Shown here one piece after another: positions 45,922 through 54,964 of a DNA stretch of 64,000 nucleotides. A program made the position numbers and the translations under genes. Each line of letters begins with the position of its first letter. The first letter of the stretch is position 1. The notes beneath the pieces were generated by a model that was not told where the DNA came from, did no database searches, and was given only the letters and a program-made list of their open reading frames with translations. Source of the stretch: Thalassospira mesophila (GTDB lineage: Bacteria > Pseudomonadota > Alphaproteobacteria > Rhodospirillales > Thalassospiraceae); NCBI RefSeq assembly GCF_002115755.1, contig NZ_JFKA01000006.1, positions 164,796 to 228,795 on the forward strand, read 5' to 3'.

Positions 45922-47379
45922 ATGTCCATGGTTATTCGTGGCGGAACCATCGTTACCGCAGACCTGACCTATGAAGCCGATATTCTGGTTGAAGACGGCA
46001 AGATTGCCGCGATTGGCAAGGGCCTTTCGGGCGACAAGGTGATTGAGGCTGACGGCTGTTATGTCATGCCCGGCGGGATTGACCCGCACACCCATATGGA
46101 AATGCCTTTTATGGGCACCTATTCCGCCGATGATTTTGAACATGGCACCAAGGCCGCTGTGGCGGGGGGCACCACCATGGTGGTGGATTTCTGTTTGCCA
46201 TCGCCCGACCAGTCGCTTCTGGAAGCCTTGCAGGCATGGGATAACAAATCATCGAAAGCAGTATGTGATTATTCGTTCCACATGGCGATTACGTCCTGGA
46301 GCGAGCAGATTTTTGACGAAATGAAAATCGTCGTCGAGGAAAAGGGTATTAACACCTTCAAACACTTCATGGCCTATAAAGGGGCCCTGATGGTGGATGA
46401 TGATGAAATGTTTGCATCCTTCTCGCGCTGTTCGGAACTCGGTGCGATGCCGCTGGTGCATGCCGAAAATGGCGATGTGGTTGCCACCTTGCAGCAACGG
46501 TTGCTTGATGCGGGAAATAACGGGCCAGAAGCGCACGCCTATTCCCGCCCGGTCGATGTGGAAGGCGAAGCATGCAACCGCGCCATCATGATTGCCGATA
46601 TGGCCAATGTGCCGCTTTATATTGTGCATGTATCGTGCGAACCGGCCCACGAAGCCATTCGCCGCGCGCGCCAGAACGGCAAGCGTGTGTTTGGCGAGCC
46701 GCTGATCCAGCATCTGGTGCTTGATGACAGCGAATATGCCAATGCCGATTGGGACCACGCGGCACGCCGTGTTATGTCGCCGCCGTTCCGCAGCAAACTG
46801 CATCAGGATGGTTTGTGGAACGGGCTTGCCTCGGGCAGCCTTCAGGTGGTGGCAACCGACCATTGCGCTTTTACATCGGAACAAAAGCGCATGGGGATGG
46901 GCGATTTTACCAAAATCCCCAATGGCACCGGTGGCCTTGAAGACCGCATGCCGCTTCTGTGGACCAATGGCGTAAATACCGGCCGTTTGACACCCAACGA
47001 ATTTGTTGCCGTAACATCAACCAACATCGCCAAAATTTTGAATATCTATCCGCGCAAAGGTGCCATTCTGGTTGGGGCCGATGCGGATCTGGTAGTGTGG
47101 GATCCCAAGGCGTCAAAAACCATTACGGCCAAACATCAGGTTTCGTCGATTGACTATAACGTGTTTGAAGGCATGGAAGTCACCGGTTTGCCGCGTTACA
47201 CCATCTGCCGGGGGCGGATTGCTGCCGAAGAAGGCGTTGTTGTTGCCAAATGTGGTGATGGCGAATTTGTCCGCCGTGATGCTTTTCCTGCCGTGAACAA
47301 GGCGCTTTCCAAATGGAAAGAAATTACGGCCCCGCGCAGGGTGGAACGCAAAGCGGAAAATATGCCTGCGGGTGTGTGA
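45922..47379 (+). CDS. hydA: Dihydropyrimidinase (D-hydantoinase family)
   Basis: A 485-residue binuclear-zinc amidohydrolase that opens 5,6-dihydrouracil or dihydrothymine to N-carbamoyl-beta-alanine or its methyl analogue. Metal ligands are His56/His58 (DPHTH), carboxylated Lys153 (AYKGA), His180 (LVHAEN), His236 (VHVSCE) and Asp313 (ATDHCAF). ATG 45922 follows AAGGAG. It supplies the second step of the pathway whose first step is encoded 13 kb upstream (preTA). A terminator follows. Confidence 0.94.
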   Translation: MSMVIRGGTIVTADLTYEADILVEDGKIAAIGKGLSGDKVIEADGCYVMPGGIDPHTHMEMPFMGTYSADDFEHGTKAAVAGGTTMVVDFCLPSPDQSLLEALQAWDNKSSKAVCDYSFHMAITSWSEQIFDEMKIVVEEKGINTFKHFMAYKGALMVDDDEMFASFSRCSELGAMPLVHAENGDVVATLQQRLLDAGNNGPEAHAYSRPVDVEGEACNRAIMIADMANVPLYIVHVSCEPAHEAIRRARQNGKRVFGEPLIQHLVLDDSEYANADWDHAARRVMSPPFRSKLHQDGLWNGLASGSLQVVATDHCAFTSEQKRMGMGDFTKIPNGTGGLEDRMPLLWTNGVNTGRLTPNEFVAVTSTNIAKILNIYPRKGAILVGADADLVVWDPKASKTITAKHQVSSIDYNVFEGMEVTGLPRYTICRGRIAAEEGVVVAKCGDGEFVRRDAFPAVNKALSKWKEITAPRRVERKAENMPAGV

Positions 47380-47419
47380 TTATCGGATTGGATATCCGTT
47401 TTCGCATTTCACAATTTTA

Positions 47420-47446
47420 AAGGGGTGGCCGCGTGCCACCCCTTTG
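47420..47446 (+). terminator. Terminator after the pyrimidine locus
   Basis: An 11-bp stem (AAAGGGGTGGC / GCCACCCCTTT) with a 5-base loop and a following T tract. Confidence 0.85.
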
Positions 47447-47577
47447 TTTTGGGCTCATGATTTATTCACAAATGAAGCATGTCACTTGTGACACCCTAAC
47501 GAGCGAGGCCGTTTTGGGGGGACTACCGGGGAGTTTACCAAAGGGGGCGGAGTGGGTGTCGCGACGGATTTATTGCC

Positions 47578-48057
47578 TCACCGATAAAGGCGTTCATCCC
47601 ACCAGATCGGCTGTTCAAGATCGGTGGTAATTTGGGGGAAGTCGGGATGGGTGGTGTTAATCAGAACGTTATGTTCTTCGCGGGCGACAACAGAAGGAAC
47701 AAACAAGATACAGGACCGTCCCTCCCGAAACCACGTGCTGCCAAACTGACGGGCGGCTTGTTCATTTGCGTCGTGCCATCCGGGGTGATGGCCGGAACTA
47801 AAAACTTCGTAAGATAGCCCGACCGGATAGGTGATTTTGATGAAATGCTGGCCTTTGGGCACTTCACCGTTGAAATGCACCAGCTTTTCCAGCATCGCGG
47901 TTGAATAATGTTCGCTGGTGTAAATCACCGGCTGGCCAATATCGTGCCAGCGCCCGGCAAACAGGCGGGCACCTTGCGCGGAATATACCGGATAAATTCC
48001 ATGCGGGTCACCAATGCGATAGCCATAACGGGTGCCCGGTAACTGGCGGGAGGTCAT
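47578..48057 (-). CDS. RES-domain toxin
   Basis: A 159-residue RES-domain protein, the toxin of the RES-Xre class, whose studied members degrade NAD+ or ADP-ribosylate targets. The characteristic Arg-Glu-Ser region is represented by YRIGDP near the start (Arg), GGRW-like FAGRWHDIG, YTSEHYSTAMLE (Glu) and the Ser in the C-terminal part. Its ATG overlaps the stop of the antitoxin gene by four bases (ATGA). Antitoxin first, toxin second is the usual order for this class. Confidence 0.88.
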   Translation of the reverse strand: MTSRQLPGTRYGYRIGDPHGIYPVYSAQGARLFAGRWHDIGQPVIYTSEHYSTAMLEKLVHFNGEVPKGQHFIKITYPVGLSYEVFSSGHHPGWHDANEQAARQFGSTWFREGRSCILFVPSVVAREEHNVLINTTHPDFPQITTDLEQPIWWDERLYR

Positions 48058-48503
48058 ACCGGCAGACCCGCCTGAATTCTGTTAAACAAATTCATAACCA
48101 TATCTGCCCCTGCGCCTGATTTACGCGCAAGTTCAAGCGGGGAGATCCCGCCTAACATCGGGTGCGGCTTTTGCAGGAAACGGACCGCTTTTTCCGGCTC
48201 ATCAGGGTAAAGTTCCATCGCCTTGGCCGTTACCTTGATAACGGGATAGATTTGTTCGGTTGCTGCGCGTGAAAAACGCAGGTTTTTTCTGCGTTTGATC
48301 CGCTCCATGGTTGAGCGTGACACCAGATGTTCGACGGCACGACTGCCAGCATCGGGAAATAGAAATTCCGCCAGTTTACGGACCCCGGCAACCGGAATAC
48401 CCTTTTCAATCTGGTCAAGCAGGGCGTGCGGCGACGTATCGCGTTCTGGCAAACCGACAAAGGAGTAAATCGGGTTAAGGGCGATAGCTGTTTGAACGGT
48501 CAT
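48054..48503 (-). CDS. Xre/MbcA/ParS-type antitoxin
   Basis: A 149-residue antitoxin of the Xre/MbcA/ParS (DUF2384) group. The N-terminal helical part contains a degenerate Xre-like HTH (VSRSTMERIKRRKNLRFS), and the C-terminal domain (PDEPEKAVRFLQKPHPMLGGISPLELA) matches the toxin-binding DUF2384 segment. It is co-translated with the RES toxin and probably represses its own promoter. Confidence 0.88.
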   Translation of the reverse strand: MTVQTAIALNPIYSFVGLPERDTSPHALLDQIEKGIPVAGVRKLAEFLFPDAGSRAVEHLVSRSTMERIKRRKNLRFSRAATEQIYPVIKVTAKAMELYPDEPEKAVRFLQKPHPMLGGISPLELARKSGAGADMVMNLFNRIQAGLPV

Positions 48504-48836
48504 GGCCTGTTCTCTCGATGGTCGGTATCTTCATATGACGGTTTTAAATGTATCATGCGACCAGTCTTGTCGCAAGGCGATCATGATACGTGCTCGTGTG
48601 GCATCTGTGGCGGCAGCGATGTTTTATCGGTCAGGTCGGGTTGTGTGGTGTGCTGCCAACGGGGCCGTTAATTTTCCCGGTTTTTGGAACTGCGTCTGGC
48701 CGCTTGCGTTTCTCGGACATGTATTTTCAGGATGATCGTGGCAATTTGGGTTGCAAAACCGCCTGAAACCGCGTCACATACCGATCATGTTACGGGGCCG
48801 TTTCGTGCCCCAGGTTTCAAAATATCAGGAGGAAAC
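48504..48836. other. Intergenic region upstream of gabD
   Basis: This 333-base stretch lies between the divergent antitoxin gene and gabD. An in-frame extension of gabD back to 48684 exists but reads unlike the family. It should hold both promoters; I see no clear operator. Confidence 0.4.
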
Positions 48837-50297
48837 ATGGTTTCGCTCAAAGATCCGTCGCTGTTTCGTCAACAGGCCTATGTGGCTGGTGAATGGGTCG
48901 ATGCGGCCGATGGCAAGACGGAAGATGTCACCAACCCGGCCACCGGTGAAAAGCTGGGAACGATCCCTGTTCTGGGGCGTGATATTGTCAAACAGGCGAT
49001 TGAAGCGGCTGAAAAAGCCCAGAAATTGTGGAAAAAACGGACAGCCAAGGACCGTGCCAGTGTTTTAATGAAATGGTACGACCTGATGATGGAAAATCAG
49101 GAAGATCTGGCGCAGTTGATGACTGCCGAACAGGGCAAGCCGATTAATGAAGCACGCGGTGAAATTGCCTATGGGTCGTCGTTCCTGCAATGGTTTGCCG
49201 AAGAAGCCAAACGGGTTTATGGCGACGTTATTCCGACTTTTGCCGCCGATAAACGCGTTATCGTTTTAAAAGAACCGGTCGGTGTTTGCGCCGCAATTAC
49301 CCCGTGGAACTTTCCCACCGCCATGATCACGCGCAAGGCGGCACCGGCGTTGGCTGTTGGCTGTTCAATGGTGGTAAAGCCGGCATCTGAAACGCCTTAT
49401 TCGGCGCTGGCAATGGCAGTATTGGCCGAACGGGCCGGGGTGCCCAAGGGCCTGCTTTCTATCGTGACCGGGGATGCAAAGGAAATTGGCCTGGAAATGA
49501 CCGAAAGCAACATTGTCCGCAAACTGACCTTTACCGGGTCGACCCAGGTGGGCCGTTTGCTGATGCGTCAATGTGCCGATACCATTAAAAAAGTCAGCCT
49601 CGAACTTGGCGGTAATGCGCCGTTCATCGTTTGTGAAGATGCCGATCTGGATGCGGCTGTCGAAGGGGCGATGGCATCGAAATATCGCAATACCGGCCAG
49701 ACCTGCGTTTGTGCCAACCGCATTTTTGTTCATGACGCGGTTTATGACACGTTTGCTGAAAAGCTGGCAGCCAAAGTGGCCAAATTGCAAGTCGGTGCAG
49801 GCACCGAGGATGGCGTTGAAATTGGGCCGCTGATTACGGAAAAAGCGGTGCAAAAGGTGGAAAGCCATATCAAGGACGCGCTGGAAAAAGGTGGCCGTAT
49901 TCTGACCGGCGGCAAGCGCCACGAAAAAGGTGGTACCTTCTTTGAGCCGACCGTGATTGTGGATGCCACCCGCGATATGCAGGTGTTTGGCGAGGAAACC
50001 TTTGGCCCGATGGCACCGCTGATCCGGTTTAAAACCGATGATGAAGTGCTTGAAATGGCAAACGATACCGAGTTTGGCCTCGCATCCTATTTCTATTCCC
50101 GTGATATTGGCCGGATCTGGAAAATGGCCGAGGGTCTTGAAAGTGGTCTGGTCGGTGTAAATGCCGGGGTGATTTCGACCGAGGTTGCGCCGTTTGGCGG
50201 CTATAAACAGTCCGGTAACGGGCGTGAAGGCTCCAAATACGGTATGGAAGACTATCTGGAAACCAAATATGTCTGCATGGGTGGTCTCGACGCTTGA
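48837..50297 (+). CDS. gabD: NAD(P)-dependent succinate-semialdehyde dehydrogenase
   Basis: A 486-residue aldehyde dehydrogenase oxidising succinate semialdehyde to succinate; 2-oxoglutarate semialdehyde or glutarate semialdehyde are other substrates of relatives. Motifs are ITPWNFPTAMITRK, the general base in LELGGNAPF and the catalytic Cys in GQTCVCANR. ATG 48837 follows a perfect AGGAGG; the open frame extends 51 codons upstream but has no family match. It stands alone between the toxin-antitoxin pair and a strong terminator. Confidence 0.9.
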   Translation: MVSLKDPSLFRQQAYVAGEWVDAADGKTEDVTNPATGEKLGTIPVLGRDIVKQAIEAAEKAQKLWKKRTAKDRASVLMKWYDLMMENQEDLAQLMTAEQGKPINEARGEIAYGSSFLQWFAEEAKRVYGDVIPTFAADKRVIVLKEPVGVCAAITPWNFPTAMITRKAAPALAVGCSMVVKPASETPYSALAMAVLAERAGVPKGLLSIVTGDAKEIGLEMTESNIVRKLTFTGSTQVGRLLMRQCADTIKKVSLELGGNAPFIVCEDADLDAAVEGAMASKYRNTGQTCVCANRIFVHDAVYDTFAEKLAAKVAKLQVGAGTEDGVEIGPLITEKAVQKVESHIKDALEKGGRILTGGKRHEKGGTFFEPTVIVDATRDMQVFGEETFGPMAPLIRFKTDDEVLEMANDTEFGLASYFYSRDIGRIWKMAEGLESGLVGVNAGVISTEVAPFGGYKQSGNGREGSKYGMEDYLETKYVCMGGLDA

Positions 50298-50329
50298 TAT
50301 TCTGACCGTCAACTAAACGATTAATATCG

Positions 50330-50364
50330 AAAAGCCCCAAACGAAATAGTCGTTTGGGGCTTTT
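50330..50364. terminator. Bidirectional terminator
   Basis: A perfect 15-bp stem (AAAAGCCCCAAACGA / TCGTTTGGGGCTTTT) with a 5-base loop, between convergent gabD and the hypothetical gene. Confidence 0.93.
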
Positions 50365-50403
50365 GTCTCATGTGACATACCAATATCTGGATCAAATAAA
50401 TTG

Positions 50404-50919
50404 TCAGGCTGCCGGTTTATCCGCATCCGAAGGCTGATTATGTGCCATCGCGTCAGCCTGCTGGTCCTGTTCCTGAATCATGGTCAAAACAGCATACATT
50501 TTTGGATCAAACGATATTTGCGCAACGTTTTGATCAAGTTTGCTGGTGCCAGCTTTGTTATCGTCATCATCTGACTGATTGGCGATGCTGCCGCCGTTTA
50601 ACTGTTGCGCAATGCGTTCGGTAATGGCGGTTTCAATGGCTGCGCGCTGGTCGGCCGGCATGGCGGCAAGTTTTTCCGCGTCCAGACCCATCGATTGCAA
50701 AATTTTTTCCCGCATTTCCTTGATTTTTTGTTCTTCTATCTCCTTCACATAGGCGGTAAAGCCATGCTCGCGGATATAGTTGACCTCGTCGGAATGCTGG
50801 TTTTTAGCCGATTTTGGCGCGTAACCGGTACTGCTCGACGCGACCGGCCCATTTGTAGACGTACTGGTGGTTTGCGAAGCGGTGCTGAGTAAACCCGATA
50901 CAGGTTGAAATGCAGTCAT
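50404..50919 (-). CDS. Hypothetical small soluble protein
   Basis: 171 residues, not recognised. Residues 1-40 are Ser/Thr-rich and probably disordered. Residues about 42-112 are charged and helical (NYIREHGFTAYVKEIEEQKIKEM, then AAIETAITERIAQQL). The C-terminus is Asp/Gln-rich. There is no signal peptide, membrane segment or obvious catalytic motif. Codon use resembles the neighbours, so it is likely a real native gene. It lies downstream of, and on the same strand as, the epimerase gene, 68 bases away. Confidence 0.65.
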   Translation of the reverse strand: MTAFQPVSGLLSTASQTTSTSTNGPVASSSTGYAPKSAKNQHSDEVNYIREHGFTAYVKEIEEQKIKEMREKILQSMGLDAEKLAAMPADQRAAIETAITERIAQQLNGGSIANQSDDDDNKAGTSKLDQNVAQISFDPKMYAVLTMIQEQDQQADAMAHNQPSDADKPAA

Positions 50920-50987
50920 GGCGTTATCCCGGTAAAAATTGCCATATATGGTTGAATTAGCCGATATATAAGCAATTTACATGCCGG

Positions 50988-52115
50988 TTAAGCAGGCAGG
51001 TTTTGCAGCCTTGCTGTTAAATCCTGCAACATCCGCATTGCCGCTTTGCCATCCCAGCCCTGTGGGCGAAAGGGCGTTGGCGGGCAGCGCAGCGCTTGGT
51101 CGAGATGTTTTACCATATCGGTCGGTTCGCACTGTTCAAACCCGCAATGGGCCACGGCATGGGGGCGCTCGGTGTGTGGGCGGACGATTACGGCGGGTTT
51201 GCCAAGATAGGCACATTCTTCCAGTATCCCGCCGGAATCTGTAACGACGATTGATGCAGCATTTAACCGCGCCGTAAAAGCCGGATAGGGCAGGGGCGGC
51301 AGCAGGGTTAAGCCGGTTGTCGCGGGCAGGCCAAGTTGGGTCAACACCGGTTTTGTGCGCGGGTGGAGTGGCCAGATGACCCGGCGGGTTTGCGCGATTT
51401 CAGTGATTGACCGGACAATGGATTTAAAACGGACGGGGTCATCAATATTTTCCGCCCGGTGCAGGGTAACCAGAACGGAGGACCTGTTTGGACGCTGGGT
51501 GATGTCATCGGGTGGAACAAGCGGAGCAAATCGCAGCAGGGCATCGATCATGATATTGCCGGTAACCGTAATGCGGTTTTTGGGAATGTTTTCGCTCCCT
51601 AAATTGGCTGCGGCAACATCGTCTGGTGCCCATAAATAATCGCATATCTGGTCCAATTCATAACGGTTGGCTTCCTCGGCCTTTGCATCAATACCGCCGC
51701 GCAAACCGGCTTCAAGATGAAATAAGGGTACATGATGCTGATGCGCGGCCCGCGCCACCCCGACCGAGCCATTAACGTCGCCAATGGCAATCGTGGCGGT
51801 CGGAGGTATTGTTGTTAGCAAGGCCCCATAGGCCTGCGCCACCGTACTAATGAAGGGGCTGCGTTGGGATGTGTGCGGCGATCCGGCTATATTCCCGTTA
51901 TGGCTTTGGCGGTGCCCTGCCTGCAAATTAAAGGCAGGTGTTGGAAGCCCAAGTGCGCGACATTGATCGGCCGACAAAGTGTCGTCCCAATGCTGTCCGG
52001 TGTCGATCAGGCGGAGTTCAAAGGGCCATTGTTCGCGGGTTTCGCGCCATTGGGCATGTAGGGCGGCGGCCTTGATGATGTTGGGGCGCGTGCCATAGAC
52101 CAGATCAACAATCAT
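50988..52115 (-). CDS. wecB: Non-hydrolysing UDP-N-acetylglucosamine 2-epimerase (WecB-like)
   Basis: A 375-residue GT-B-fold enzyme interconverting UDP-GlcNAc and UDP-ManNAc for surface polysaccharide. Features are the N-terminal YGTRPNIIKAA and IDTGQHWD, then VTGNIMIDAL, LHRAENIDDP, LHPRTKP, TDSGGILEECAYLGKP and RPHTERP. It is probably part of a polysaccharide-related group with the two-domain oxidoreductase and GT4 gene further along, although glpK and a carrier intervene. Confidence 0.88.
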   Translation of the reverse strand: MIVDLVYGTRPNIIKAAALHAQWRETREQWPFELRLIDTGQHWDDTLSADQCRALGLPTPAFNLQAGHRQSHNGNIAGSPHTSQRSPFISTVAQAYGALLTTIPPTATIAIGDVNGSVGVARAAHQHHVPLFHLEAGLRGGIDAKAEEANRYELDQICDYLWAPDDVAAANLGSENIPKNRITVTGNIMIDALLRFAPLVPPDDITQRPNRSSVLVTLHRAENIDDPVRFKSIVRSITEIAQTRRVIWPLHPRTKPVLTQLGLPATTGLTLLPPLPYPAFTARLNAASIVVTDSGGILEECAYLGKPAVIVRPHTERPHAVAHCGFEQCEPTDMVKHLDQALRCPPTPFRPQGWDGKAAMRMLQDLTARLQNLPA

Positions 52116-52370
52116 AAAAATGGACTTTATCTATATCTCAGGTGTTAACGCATTGATGAGTATGCATAAATGTTCATCTGGTCACGAGGGTTTGTTTCTT
52201 GATTTCGCCGTGTCGGCGTATAATTTTCGATAATGAACCAGTTATGTGTTTTTGTGTTGATTAATGAAAATTCCTTGACTTGGCGGTGATGTTATCTGAC
52301 TTTTAGAAAAACCAAATGTGCGCGGTCTGCAACCAGTTGTAACGTGGCTCGACGCACCGGGAGGAATAAA

Positions 52371-53864
52371 ATGTCCGATAAACAATACATCCTTGCGATT
52401 GATCAGGGAACGACCAGTTCGCGTGCGATTATTTTTAACCGGGATGGCAAATCAGTTGCCGTTGCGCAACGTGAGTTTCCCCAGCATTTTCCCAATTCCG
52501 GCTGGGTTGAACACGACCCCGAAGATTTATGGGATACGGTGGTTGAAACCTGCCGCGAAGCCATTTCCCATATTGATGTGAATGAGATTGCGGCGATTGG
52601 CATCACCAATCAGCGCGAAACCACCATTGTCTGGGATCGCAAAACCGGTAAGCCGGTTTACAATGCCATAGTGTGGCAAGATCGCCGAACCGCTGCCCTG
52701 TGCCGGGATTTGCGCCATAAGGATGCGCAGCTTGAACAGCATATTAATGCCAAAAGCGGCTTGTTGATTGACCCGTATTTTTCGGCCACCAAAATTGCCT
52801 GGATTTTAGACCATGTGACGGGCGCGCGTGCCCGGGCCGAACAGGGTGATTTGGCCTTTGGTACCGTGGACAGCTTTTTGTTATGGCGCCTGACGGCGGG
52901 CCGTGCACATGCGACCGATGCCACCAATGCCGCACGGACCAATCTTTACAATATCCGCGAAGATCGCTGGGATACGGAGCTGTGCGACATTTTCCGCGTT
53001 CCGCGCCAGATGTTGCCCGACGTAAAGGATTGTGCCGCCGATTTTGGTGTGACAGATGCCGATTTGTTTGGGTCGGCAATTCCCGTTTCCGGTATTGCCG
53101 GGGATCAGCAGGCGGCCGCATTTGGCCAGTGCTGTTTTAACCCGGGCGAGATTAAAAGCACCTATGGTACGGGCTGTTTTGTGATTTTAAATACCGGCGA
53201 TGAAGCCGTGACATCGCAACACCGTTTGTTAACCACCATCGGATATCGCCTGAACGGCAAAATCAGCTATGCGATGGAAGGGGCCATTTTTGTTGCCGGG
53301 GCGGCGGTGCAATGGTTGCGCGATGGTTTGGGTATTATCAAATCTGCTGCCGAAACCGAAGGGTTGGCCGCCGATATTGCCGATAATCGTGGTGTTTACA
53401 TGGTCCCGGCCTTTACCGGGCTTGGCGCGCCCTATTGGGATGCTGATGCACGCGGCGCTATTTTTGGGCTAACCCGCGATACCGGCCCGCGCGAATTTGT
53501 GCGCGCGGCCCTTGAAAGTGTTTGTTATCAAACCTTTGATCTGTTTGAAGCCATGGCAGCCGATGGTGTGGCACCAAAGGCCGTGCGGGTCGATGGCGGT
53601 ATGGTCGCCAATGACTGGATTTGCCAATATCTGGCCGATATTCTGGCGATTGATGTGGAGAGGCCCCAAATTACCGAAACAACGGCGCTGGGGGCAGCCT
53701 GCCTTGCCGGTTTGCAGGCCGGTTTGTTTGCTGATCTGGACGAAATTCGCAGTCGCTGGCAGCTTGATGCGCGGTTTTCTCCAAAAATGGCACAACCCCA
53801 GCGGGATCACGCCCTTGCTGGTTGGAAGGGCGCGGTTGAAAGGGTGCGCAGCTACGACGATTAG
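52371..53864 (+). CDS. glpK: Glycerol kinase
   Basis: A 497-residue FGGY kinase making glycerol 3-phosphate from glycerol and ATP. Diagnostic features are the N-terminal [25 protein letters not shown], the WQDRRTA element, [18 protein letters not shown] and the C-terminal [10 protein letters not shown]. Length is exactly typical. ATG 52371 follows GGGAGGA. No glpD, glpF or glpR lies adjacent, so it appears to stand alone. Confidence 0.97.
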   Translation: MSDKQYILAIDQGTTSSRAIIFNRDGKSVAVAQREFPQHFPNSGWVEHDPEDLWDTVVETCREAISHIDVNEIAAIGITNQRETTIVWDRKTGKPVYNAIVWQDRRTAALCRDLRHKDAQLEQHINAKSGLLIDPYFSATKIAWILDHVTGARARAEQGDLAFGTVDSFLLWRLTAGRAHATDATNAARTNLYNIREDRWDTELCDIFRVPRQMLPDVKDCAADFGVTDADLFGSAIPVSGIAGDQQAAAFGQCCFNPGEIKSTYGTGCFVILNTGDEAVTSQHRLLTTIGYRLNGKISYAMEGAIFVAGAAVQWLRDGLGIIKSAAETEGLAADIADNRGVYMVPAFTGLGAPYWDADARGAIFGLTRDTGPREFVRAALESVCYQTFDLFEAMAADGVAPKAVRVDGGMVANDWICQYLADILAIDVERPQITETTALGAACLAGLQAGLFADLDEIRSRWQLDARFSPKMAQPQRDHALAGWKGAVERVRSYDD

Positions 53865-54022
53865 GGTTGCGTCAAGCTGACTGGTCAGAAAGCAAAACCC
53901 CCTATAAGATCATGCAAAATCAGGTGGCACAGTCGCTGTGCCGCCTTTAATTTGTGCAGCAGCAACGATGTTCTGTTGATAAATGGGGTGATGCGCAGCT
54001 TGATGATGCGTTTGGGGGAAGA

Positions 54023-54964
54023 ATGCTGGATTTGATCTTCAGTAAAGTGGGGCCCGTCTTTTTGACGATCCTGTGCGGTTATTTACTGATGCGGACCCGC
54101 ATTTTATCGCGCGAGGGTATCCCGGTTCTCGCCCGGATTGCGATGAATGTTTTCATTCCGGCAATGCTGTTTCAAACCCTGTCGCAATCCGATATCCGGG
54201 CTCATTTCGATTTGCGCCTGTGGGGGGCCTATTATGCCGGGGCGCTGCTAAATTATGCGCTGGTGTATTTCATCGCCCGTTTCACGTTGAATGCCAAAAA
54301 TGACGAAGCGGCGATTACGGCCGTTGGGGGTGTGTTTTCAAACGTCGTTTTGCTGGGCATTCCCCTGGTGCAGGCTGTTTACGGCGAAGAAGGATTGGTG
54401 CCGCTTTTGATCGTATTGGCGATCCATCCGTTAACGCTTTTGGGCATCACGATTTTTCTGGTTGAAGGGAGCCGTACGTCGGGCGAAACCCGGTTGGCCA
54501 ATGTTGCCATCAGCATGGTTCGGGTTTTGAAAAATCCGATCATCATCGCGATTATTGCCGGTGTTGCGGCATCACTGGTCGGGTTGAAATTGCCCGAAAT
54601 TGCCAATAATACGCTGGAACGCTTTCGTGTTGCCGGGCCAACGGTGGCCTTGTTGCTGGTTGGCTGCGGCCTTTACGGGCAAAGCATTCGCGGGAATTTA
54701 AAGGCCAGCCTGATTTGCACCTGTGCTAAAATGTTCATCCAGCCGCTGCTGGTTTTTTCGGTTGCTTATTTCATCTTTGATCTGCCGCCGCTGTGGTTGG
54801 CGGTGGTGACCCTTATGGCGGCCTTGCCTGCGGGTGCCAATGTGGCAATTTTGGCTGGCAACTATCAAATTTGCATTGACCGTTCCGCCACAACCATCCT
54901 GATCACCACCCTGATCAGTGTGATTACGCTGCCTTTGCTCGTTCTTTATGCCGGTGCACCATAA
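54023..54964 (+). CDS. AEC-family (auxin efflux carrier-like) transporter
   Basis: A 313-residue membrane protein with about ten hydrophobic segments in two five-helix halves. It has the AEC hallmarks NVFIPAMLFQTLS near the first unwound helix and AALPAGANVAILAGNY in the C-terminal half. Bacterial members carry malonate, other dicarboxylates or small amino acids; the substrate cannot be read. ATG 54023 follows GGGGGAAG. Its 3' end overlaps the oppositely oriented oxidoreductase gene by 19 bases. Confidence 0.88.
   Translation: MLDLIFSKVGPVFLTILCGYLLMRTRILSREGIPVLARIAMNVFIPAMLFQTLSQSDIRAHFDLRLWGAYYAGALLNYALVYFIARFTLNAKNDEAAITAVGGVFSNVVLLGIPLVQAVYGEEGLVPLLIVLAIHPLTLLGITIFLVEGSRTSGETRLANVAISMVRVLKNPIIIAIIAGVAASLVGLKLPEIANNTLERFRVAGPTVALLLVGCGLYGQSIRGNLKASLICTCAKMFIQPLLVFSVAYFIFDLPPLWLAVVTLMAALPAGANVAILAGNYQICIDRSATTILITTLISVITLPLLVLYAGAP

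Noticed and set aside
52199..52230. A sigma-70-like TATAAT box upstream of glpK
   Set aside because: The TATAAT is good, but no -35 hexamer with acceptable sequence and spacing was convincing.
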